From the NCBI GenBank assembly GCA_022796875.1, contig JAAWJJ010000020.1, positions 1 to 46,272 of the forward strand: DNA of 46,272 nt, given 5' to 3'. Below the pieces are notes generated by a model. The model was given only the letters and a program-made list of their open reading frames with translations. It ran no database searches and had not been told where the DNA came from. This document shows, one piece after another, positions 39,895 to 46,272 of this stretch. The DNA is from Eubacterium sp. Lineage in GTDB: Bacteria > Bacillota > Clostridia > Lachnospirales > Lachnospiraceae. Within the stretch, counting starts at the first letter, position 1; every line of letters begins with the position of its first letter. Position numbers and translations under genes: made by a program.

Positions 39895-42750
39895 TTATCT
39901 GTTTTCCGTATCATATCCCATCTGTTCATAGAAACGTTTCCGGTCAATCGTCCTGCTGCATCCGGTTCCATTGGATTTGTAATTTGTACAGCCCAGAAAA
40001 AATCCGCGGTCCCGTCCCTGTTTCACAACCAGATAACCGTCCCGGCACCGGTCGCATTTCCGGATTGACATTTTACCGGCACGGTAATCGTTCGTCATAA
40101 AATCACATATTTCAGGCTCATTCGTGCAAATATACAGCCTGAGTCCGTACGCCCTTTTATATTTCAGCTGCATCGGATATCCGCAGAGCGGACATGCTTT
40201 TCCCGGCGCATTGGAAACCGCTTTCTCATTCCAGCCGCCTTTCAAAATCACGTTTTTGTAATCCCGTTTCAATTCAAGCAAAAATTCTGACGGATTTTGC
40301 TCCGGCGCAATGAAGAAAACCCGGTTCTTCGTCCGCGTCATCGCTACATAGAACAGTCTTCTTTCCTCTGCATAATCCATCGACCTGTCCCCTTTAATGA
40401 CAAAAGCCAGTACCGGATCATCCTTAATTTTTGACGGGAAACCGTAAGTTTCGTTTTTACCGTTTATAATGATCACATCATCATATCCAAGTCCCTTTGA
40501 GGAATGTGCCGTCATGAAAGTAATATCCAGCTTCGGATATTTCAGGCTTTTCACCTTGCTTCCTCGGTTTATATACTCAAATAGCCCGGAACGTTCCAGC
40601 TGAGCCCCGTCAAATCCAAACCGCCCTAACAGTAATATCGGCCCCGGTTTTTTCTTCTCCTGCTTTTTGTATTCTAAAAGCTGACCCAGCGCTGTTTCCA
40701 CCGCATACGCCAGCGCATAATTTGCACCGCTTCTGCGGTTTCCGTTTCTCCCTTTGTACGTACTGTCATAAGTATAAATCAGAACCGGATCCGCTATTCT
40801 TTTCGGGGAAATCAGCCGTTTTGAAATCTGCTGCGTATTGCGCTGTATAAAGTTACCGGCAATATCAATTACCTCCTGGGAATTACGATAAGTCTTTACA
40901 ATTTTAAGCATCTTTGCATAACCCATCTTCTCGGCAAATTTTGTAAACAGCGTAACATCCGACCCGCTGAAAGCGTATATGGACTGCCAGTCGTCGCCTA
41001 CCGCGATAATTTTCGCGTCTGTCACCTCCGACAACGCTTTTGTAAGATCGAAACGCTGCCTCGATATGTCCTGATACTCGTCGACAATAATATATTTGAA
41101 ATCCAGTTTCTGCTCCATTTCCTTTACTTCTTTAAGAATTCTCGCAGATTCATTGATCATATCTTCAAAATCTATCGCTTTGTTTTCCTGAAGCCATCTC
41201 TCGTACTCCAAATAACAATCGTGGCAAATATCCAGGAATAATCTGCTGCGCACATTTTGCGTGGAATGATACATACGGTCAAATTCGTCCGCCGTATAAC
41301 CGTTCACTTTAAAATTAGAGATAAACCGGCAAATAAGATTGACCAGCTTCCGCACATAACGGTTTTCCTCCCCCGCTACAAGCATTTCCATAACTTCTTT
41401 ATTGGATCTGGGCCTTAGTTCAAATCCTTTCGCTTCCAGTTCCTCTCTCAAATGAGTGAATATCGGCCTCCTGTCGTTGTAAGAGGAAAAAGTATAAATC
41501 AATGTCGTTCCATGACTTTTATGCAGACGGACTTTATCGTTCACGGCCTTTTTGTACCGCGCCAGTTCCTCTTCGCTGTACCTGTCATTTTCTCCGCTCT
41601 CGGATATCCCAAAATGTTCGATATAGGCTCTCTTTTCCTCCTGACAAATAACAAAATCCGGCGTATATGGTTTTCTTGCGTATAAAATGTCATATGGATA
41701 GACCGGCTCGTATTCATAATCGATACCGTTGAGATAGAGAAAATTGGCAATCTCCACTTCCTGATGCGACCTCAAAATCTCGTTTTGAATAGTGACTGAT
41801 TTTTTCGTTCTTGCATCGATAACTTCGCGCCTGAAATCCTCCAGATCGCTTCGCAGCGTGGAATAATTTGACTTTGCAATGTTATGAAAAAAGCCGTTCA
41901 GGTCATCTCCCTCGTAAGGAGCGTCAAAATAAGAAGCAAAAAACAGGATCAGCTTGTTTACCATACTCTCTTTTTGCATAACGGAACCACGGAAATAATC
42001 TCTGATTACAAAATACAATCTGGAATTATCGACGATATTCTGTTTTTCGTCCGGCTCATTTACATGGATAACCGCATTTCCGGTAGAGTGAAAAGTTGCA
42101 ATCGGACAATCAATCTTCAAGGCTCCCCGTATTTTTTCTTTCAGCTCGTTCACCGCTTTGTTTGTAAAAGAAACGACAAGAATCTGCGACGAATTCACAC
42201 CCTGTTTGTCCACCAGGTACTTCACTTTAGCCGCAACGGTTGTGGTCTTTCCGGCACCGGCCCCTGCAATCACCAGGCAGTAATCCTCATCCGTCAGCAC
42301 GACTCTTCTCTGGTCGTCATCCAACGAAATGACCGGATCCACCTCTTTCAAAATATTATCCAGATAATTTTTCTCGCGAACCATAGCTTCGGCTATAAAC
42401 ACTTCGTTATGCTGATCGATTCGTTTTTCCAGGTCAACGTAAGAATCCATCACATTCTGAATATCGGACAACAAAACCGCATTACGCCTGCAAAATTCTT
42501 CTAACATTTCACTGCTTTTCAGAACGGTAAAAAAATGAACCGTTTCGGAATAGCCTTTTATCTTTTCCATATAATCGCTTCTGGCAATGTACCGGTCGGT
42601 ATTCATCAGGGAATCCAGAAAATCACCGAGTCCGAGCAATTTCACAACATTCTCATTCCGGGGATCTGAAGTTTCGGTTCCCATGAAATTCTTTTTTGCC
42701 ATATGCGCTTTTATTTTCCCATATTCAAACAATCTGCTAAAAAATCCCAT
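39895..42750 (-). CDS. UvrD/helicase IV-like SF1 DNA helicase with nuclease-like insert and zinc ribbons
   Basis: 951 aa. Motif I GAGAGKTTT near residue 165, motif II IIVDEYQDISRQR near 557, motif III VGDDWQSIYAF, motif IV KTYRNS, motif V TAHSSKGLGYDDVII and motif VI RRLFYVAMTRTKN. Between motifs Ia and II a long insert holds EVEIANFLYLNGIDYEYEPV, YTPDFVI and RAYIEHFG, the E-D-ExH pattern of a PD-(D/E)xK nuclease fold. The C-terminus has CPLCGYP, CDRCRDG and CTNYKSNGTGC, topoisomerase-like zinc fingers. A DNA repair or defence helicase, probably monocistronic. Confidence 0.9.
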   Translation of the reverse strand: MGFFSRLFEYGKIKAHMAKKNFMGTETSDPRNENVVKLLGLGDFLDSLMNTDRYIARSDYMEKIKGYSETVHFFTVLKSSEMLEEFCRRNAVLLSDIQNVMDSYVDLEKRIDQHNEVFIAEAMVREKNYLDNILKEVDPVISLDDDQRRVVLTDEDYCLVIAGAGAGKTTTVAAKVKYLVDKQGVNSSQILVVSFTNKAVNELKEKIRGALKIDCPIATFHSTGNAVIHVNEPDEKQNIVDNSRLYFVIRDYFRGSVMQKESMVNKLILFFASYFDAPYEGDDLNGFFHNIAKSNYSTLRSDLEDFRREVIDARTKKSVTIQNEILRSHQEVEIANFLYLNGIDYEYEPVYPYDILYARKPYTPDFVICQEEKRAYIEHFGISESGENDRYSEEELARYKKAVNDKVRLHKSHGTTLIYTFSSYNDRRPIFTHLREELEAKGFELRPRSNKEVMEMLVAGEENRYVRKLVNLICRFISNFKVNGYTADEFDRMYHSTQNVRSRLFLDICHDCYLEYERWLQENKAIDFEDMINESARILKEVKEMEQKLDFKYIIVDEYQDISRQRFDLTKALSEVTDAKIIAVGDDWQSIYAFSGSDVTLFTKFAEKMGYAKMLKIVKTYRNSQEVIDIAGNFIQRNTQQISKRLISPKRIADPVLIYTYDSTYKGRNGNRRSGANYALAYAVETALGQLLEYKKQEKKKPGPILLLGRFGFDGAQLERSGLFEYINRGSKVKSLKYPKLDITFMTAHSSKGLGYDDVIIINGKNETYGFPSKIKDDPVLAFVIKGDRSMDYAEERRLFYVAMTRTKNRVFFIAPEQNPSEFLLELKRDYKNVILKGGWNEKAVSNAPGKACPLCGYPMQLKYKRAYGLRLYICTNEPEICDFMTNDYRAGKMSIRKCDRCRDGYLVVKQGRDRGFFLGCTNYKSNGTGCSRTIDRKRFYEQMGYDTENR

Positions 42751-42911
42751 GGTTTCCCTTTGCCATCCTCGAAAATAGTATTACTTTATTTTCTACTATA
42801 TCACAAAACAGAGGAACTGTAATCGTCTTTTCTTCATATTTATATGGTAGGGAAAATTGTGCTGTTAAAAATAAGTTTTCCGAATAGATGGAAAGGAGAA
42901 ATATACAATTT

Positions 42912-44894
42912 ATGGCAACCGGTTATTTAATCATACAGGCACGGACAGCGCATGATGCGCTGCCGCTAAACGGAGTGCAAATCCGGATTATGGACGATCA
43001 GGAAAGACGTATTTATCAAGTGACAACAGATGAAAGCGGGGAAACGGGGAAAATCGCTTTAGAAACTCTGGACAAATCCCTGTCCCTGGATCCGGATTTT
43101 TCCGGAACGCCTTATATCAGTTATAATGTGCTCGCATTCGCGGATGGTTTTAATTCGATTCATATTGTCGGCATCCCGATTCTGGATGGCGAAACGGCCA
43201 TTCAGCCGTTAGAATTTATTCCAATGCGCGAAAATCAGCGCACCCCGACCGTAACGGAAATCAACATAGGCGCGCCCGCCGTTTCCATGACGTCAAAACG
43301 TTATCAGGTAGGGCCAGATACGGAGTCCCGTGTGCTCCGGCAGGTAGTCATTCCAAATCCGATTACGGTACATTTGGGCAGTCCCGGCGCGTCCGCGGCT
43401 AATGTCCAGGTATCGTTTCCCGATTATGTAAAGAATGTTGCCAGCAGTGAAATTTATCCTACCTGGCCAAATGCATCCCTAAGGGCAAATATTTATGCCA
43501 TTATCACTTTTACACTAAACCGGATTTTCACCGAATGGTATCGGAGCCGCGGCTACGGCTTCGACATCACAAACAATACTGCATATGACCAATATTTTGT
43601 GAACGGACGGAATATCTATGAATCCATCAGCCGTATCGTAGACGAAATTTTTAATGAATTTGTCCGCCGGCCGGGGCAGACGGCGCCTTATTTTACATCG
43701 TTCTGTAACGGAACTACTTCTACCTGTCCTGGTATGTCCCAGTGGGGAACGGTCACTCTGGCAGACCGTGGACTCAGTCCCCTGCAAATACTGCGTTCGT
43801 ATTATCCGAAAGATGTTGAAATTGTGGAAACAAACATCATTACCGGAGTTCTGACCTCCTATCCCGGTACTGCACTTAAAACAGGAAGCACTGGACTTGA
43901 CGTTCAGACGATTCAGACTTATCTGACAAGGATTCGGCGCAACTACCCTGCCATTCCTGCAATTACGGATAAAGCAGGCGTATTCGGCGATAGTACAAGA
44001 GCGGCAGTCACCAAATTTCAGAGTGTTTTCAATCTGCCTTCTGACGGCGTAGTCGGAAAAGCCACCTGGAATAAGCTTTCCTACCTGTATACTTCCGTGA
44101 CCAGGCTTGCTGAACTGGACAGCGAAGGAACTTCCCTTGGAATCGGAACCGTTCCGCCGAGTTCGGTTCTGCGGCTGGGTTCGTCAGGCCAGGACGTCAT
44201 TACCCTGCAGTATCTTTTAAATGTGGCGGCCGAATTTAATTCCATGATTCCGGCTCCGGCACAGGACGGAAATTTTGGAAGAGAAACGCAGCAGTCAGTG
44301 GCGGCATTTCAAAGATCAGCGGGTCTTACACCCGATGGCATTGTGGGACCGCTCACATGGCAGGCATTGTACAACACTTATCTGGGCGCAGAAAATGTGA
44401 TACCGCCCAACGTCGACGCCGGCGTTACGGAATACGTTGTCCGTTCCGGAGATACGCTTTGGCTGCTGGCACAACGGTTTCACACGACAGTTGACGCGAT
44501 TAAACGTCTGAACGGCCTGACTAATGATAATCTGAGTATCGGGCAGGTACTGAGGATTCCGACATCGGGATCTGCAGACGAACCGTATTTTGAATATGTT
44601 GTCCGCTCCGGGGATACACTCTGGTTACTGTCACAACGATATCATACGACGGTTGACGCAATTAAACGCCTGAACGGCCTGTCAGGCAACCACCTGAATA
44701 TCGGACAGATACTGAAAATTCCTTCCGCATCGTCAACGCCCGCTCCGTATTTTAAGTATATCGTCCGTTCCGGAGATACGCTTTGGCAGTTAGCACAAAG
44801 ATATGGTACGACGGTCAGTGAAATCAAAAACTTAAACGGGTTGAGCAGCGATAATCTGAGTATCGGGCAGGTACTGCTGATTCCAAATAGCTGA
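42912..44894 (+). CDS. SpoIID-like / peptidoglycan-binding protein with two PG-binding domains and three LysM repeats
   Basis: 660 aa from the ATG at 42912, behind AAAGGAG. Residues 1-100 resemble a carboxypeptidase-regulatory-like beta sandwich. The next part, with FCNGTTSTCPGMSQWGTVTL then ADRGLSPLQILRSYY, resembles the SpoIID/LytB stage II sporulation fold. Two PG_binding_1 domains (LKTGSTGLDVQTIQTYL and LRLGSSGQDVITLQYLL) and three LysM copies (YVVRSGDTLWLLAQR and so on) follow. No signal peptide is present, as in several spore-coat or cortex proteins. Likely a spore cortex or cell-wall protein. Confidence 0.85.
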   Translation: MATGYLIIQARTAHDALPLNGVQIRIMDDQERRIYQVTTDESGETGKIALETLDKSLSLDPDFSGTPYISYNVLAFADGFNSIHIVGIPILDGETAIQPLEFIPMRENQRTPTVTEINIGAPAVSMTSKRYQVGPDTESRVLRQVVIPNPITVHLGSPGASAANVQVSFPDYVKNVASSEIYPTWPNASLRANIYAIITFTLNRIFTEWYRSRGYGFDITNNTAYDQYFVNGRNIYESISRIVDEIFNEFVRRPGQTAPYFTSFCNGTTSTCPGMSQWGTVTLADRGLSPLQILRSYYPKDVEIVETNIITGVLTSYPGTALKTGSTGLDVQTIQTYLTRIRRNYPAIPAITDKAGVFGDSTRAAVTKFQSVFNLPSDGVVGKATWNKLSYLYTSVTRLAELDSEGTSLGIGTVPPSSVLRLGSSGQDVITLQYLLNVAAEFNSMIPAPAQDGNFGRETQQSVAAFQRSAGLTPDGIVGPLTWQALYNTYLGAENVIPPNVDAGVTEYVVRSGDTLWLLAQRFHTTVDAIKRLNGLTNDNLSIGQVLRIPTSGSADEPYFEYVVRSGDTLWLLSQRYHTTVDAIKRLNGLSGNHLNIGQILKIPSASSTPAPYFKYIVRSGDTLWQLAQRYGTTVSEIKNLNGLSSDNLSIGQVLLIPNS

Positions 44895-44907
44895 ACGGTT
44901 ACAAATA

Positions 44908-44963
44908 GGCCGATAAACTGCCGATTTGCTCTTGAGGCCGATAAACTGCCGATCTGCTCTTGA
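44908..44963. repeat. 28-bp tandem duplication
   Basis: GGCCGATAAACTGCCGAT(T/C)TGCTCTTGA occurs at 44908-44935 and 44936-44963 with one mismatch, in the gap between the LysM gene and the pentapeptide gene. The second copy ends in TTGACT, which could serve as a -35. Confidence 0.9.
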
Positions 44964-45036
44964 CTTTGATACGATTTCGTACTATTTTTAATGGGAGTAT
45001 AAAAAACAGGAATATAAAAATACCCCCGAGGATACC

Positions 45037-45630
45037 ATGAATATGCTGGAAAATTATTACGAAGAACAGGTTATAAAAGACCGGAAATATCAGAATATAA
45101 CAAAAGAACAATACCAATTCATCGACTGTACTTTTGAAAACTGTTCCTTTGAAGATTGCAAAATTACAGGCTGCGTTTTTGTAAATTGTAAATTTTATAA
45201 CTGCAATATTATTAGTTTAACTTCAAAACATTCAGAAATCAAAAACGCTGCCTTTCATAAATGCAATCTTATTGGATTACATTGTTGGAATGAACTTCTG
45301 CCCGTTGGAAAATATGCTCACTCTATTGATAAACTGGAAAATTGCCACTTGAAATATAATTCATTTATCGAAATGTCTTTCCGAAAATTTGACTTTTCCA
45401 GTAATATGATACAGGAAAGCATATTTGAAAAATGCGACCTGCAAGAAAGTAATTTCATGGATTGCCGCCTGGAAGCCACACAATTTTTCAGATGCGATAT
45501 TCGTAACGCCGATTTCAGGGATGCGAAAGGATATGCAATAGATATTCTTACAAATAAAATCAAACAGGCAAAATTTTCATATCCGGAAGTTATGAGTTTA
45601 TTAACCTCTTTAGAAATAGAAATTGATTGA
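45037..45630 (+). CDS. Pentapeptide-repeat protein
   Basis: 197 aa with GAGG before the ATG. Two blocks of A(D/N)LXX-like repeats (CTFENCSFEDCKITGCVFVN, and FEKCDLQESNFMDCRLEATQ then FFRCDIRNADFRDA) form a right-handed beta helix. The length and two-block layout resemble Qnr/McbG-type DNA mimics that protect DNA gyrase, but many pentapeptide proteins have other roles. AT-richer than the genes to the left. Confidence 0.85.
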   Translation: MNMLENYYEEQVIKDRKYQNITKEQYQFIDCTFENCSFEDCKITGCVFVNCKFYNCNIISLTSKHSEIKNAAFHKCNLIGLHCWNELLPVGKYAHSIDKLENCHLKYNSFIEMSFRKFDFSSNMIQESIFEKCDLQESNFMDCRLEATQFFRCDIRNADFRDAKGYAIDILTNKIKQAKFSYPEVMSLLTSLEIEID

Positions 45631-45654
45631 CAGGCTGACGGTCTGTCAATCAAT
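45622..45654. terminator. 12-bp inverted repeat at the end of the pentapeptide gene
   Basis: ATTGATTGACAG (45622-45633) and CTGTCAATCAAT (45643-45654) with a 9-base loop, overlapping the stop codon. No T run follows. Confidence 0.55.
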
Positions 45655-45766
45655 AATATGCCCCTGAAACAAAATATTATAGAATTCAAAGTTCCTCTTG
45701 CTTCCGACAACTCTTGGACAGCTGCTTTTCTAAAAATTGTAACTCTGAGTATAATTATTGTCTTCC

Positions 45767-45919
45767 TTAGTCAATTTCTTTATGGTATGTTTGCTGTATA
45801 CATCTATTTGTTTCTTTTGCGGAATAAGAAATGCCTGCAACTGCCAATAACTTTTTTAGATACTGATTTTCCTTTTCCAGACGCTGTATTCTTGTTTCCA
45901 GTTCTACTGTACTTTCCAT
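45767..45919 (-). CDS. 50-aa coiled-coil peptide, probable remnant
   Basis: Reads MESTVELETRIQRLEKENQY, then LKKLLAVAGISYSAKET and a short tail. The leucine-zipper-like start ending in AGIS is common at the N-terminus of large mobile-element or conflict proteins in gut clostridia, so this is probably the truncated start of such a gene. AAGGGG lies before the ATG. Function is unknown and expression is uncertain. Confidence 0.4.
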   Translation of the reverse strand: MESTVELETRIQRLEKENQYLKKLLAVAGISYSAKETNRCIQQTYHKEID

Positions 45920-46209
45920 TGGAAGCCCCTTAATTAATTTACGATATATTCTCTCAGTCCTTGCTCTAATACCAGTACCACTAAAATTCCTAATTGATAT
46001 TTAACCCTTGTCCATTTCCAGTATTATCACTTTCTCCAGAACGTGTTTTTGTCCAAATATGTTTCATACAAAATAAATACAAGAGAAATGACCGCCTAAA
46101 ATAATGGCGCTGAATTTTTAAAAATATCTTTGACAGAGTCACAGTTCAAGTTTATTCAATTGAATTCAAAATCATCTAATCTTATCTCAATAAACAAACT
46201 TAATTGCAG
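45920..46209. other. AT-rich intergenic stretch
   Basis: About 290 bp with short degenerate frames and no recognisable gene or site. Confidence 0.5.
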
Positions 46210-46272
46210 CTACTCTTTCTCATATCGTCTGCGATAATAATCCATGGTCCTATATTCTAAAATGTCATTCAT
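46210..46272 (-). CDS. Possible partial gene at window edge
   Basis: The frame MNDILEYRTMDYYRRRYEKE then stop begins exactly at the window edge and may extend beyond it. No family can be recognised from 20 residues. Confidence 0.2.
   Translation of the reverse strand: MNDILEYRTMDYYRRRYEKE

Noticed and set aside
44908-44963. CRISPR array
   Set aside because: Two directly adjacent copies without spacers and no cas genes in the window.

Overview
The window looks like chromosomal DNA of an anaerobic, probably spore-forming, gut-type clostridium (Lachnospiraceae-like). The signs are Gram-positive AGGAGG-type ribosome binding sites, Clostridia-type families (WYL and HxlR regulators, DUF6033, SirTM/macrodomain, BlaI/BlaR1 with a class D beta-lactamase, a LysM/SpoIID-like protein) and oxygen-sensitive chemistry (4-hydroxybutyryl-CoA dehydratase). 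Species cannot be set from the sequence alone. There are no rRNA or tRNA genes, no CRISPR array and no intact insertion sequence.

Layout. (1) 1-5.9 kb is an eroding accessory stretch: an iron-sulfur flavoprotein, HxlR, a truncated NAD(P)-binding relic, a damaged zinc macrodomain next to an intact SirTM sirtuin, an AbrB-like antitoxin relic, a WYL regulator, a second flavoprotein, a hexapeptide acetyltransferase, and a 171-bp nested-hairpin element. (2) 6.2-13.9 kb holds a five-gene oligopeptide/nickel-type ABC importer facing larB, a His-rich CsoR/RcnR-like repressor and larC1, which belong to nickel-pincer cofactor synthesis. (3) 14.4-23.1 kb holds a PAS-type sigma-54 activator and a seven-gene operon on the minus strand: cyclase-family hydrolase, 3-hydroxyacyl-CoA dehydrogenase, thiolase, iron-type alcohol dehydrogenase, DUF362 protein, an 89-aa protein and an MFS carrier. 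I find good -24/-12 sigma-54 promoters upstream of both larB and this operon, with GTTGCA-type upstream sites, so one activator may drive both. (4) 23.4-23.7 kb has a candidate type I toxin-antitoxin pair: a 32-aa hydrophobic peptide and a convergent ~90-nt RNA sharing a bidirectional terminator. A dead AraC/GyrI-like gene follows. (5) 24.5-32.7 kb is an unusual seven-gene operon: AbfD-type dehydratase, NifU-like scaffold, CGGC small protein, acyl carrier protein, AMP-ligase, LuxE-like and LuxC-like proteins. It sits beside an activator that has lost the GAFTGA loop, with TGCA-type operators at a sigma-A promoter. (6) 33.1-38.8 kb is an inducible beta-lactam locus: blaI-blaR1 facing a MecA-like PBP plus a class D beta-lactamase, with BlaI-like boxes at both promoters. 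(7) 38.8-46.3 kb has a DUF6033 fragment, upp, an SF1 helicase with a nuclease-like insert, a LysM/peptidoglycan-binding protein, a pentapeptide-repeat protein and small remnants.

Working model. The metabolic core couples acyl-CoA/aldehyde chemistry (two operons) to nickel cofactor supply. The acid or lactone substrate is not identifiable from sequence. The larA and larE partners and the C-terminal LarC2 part are not in the window.
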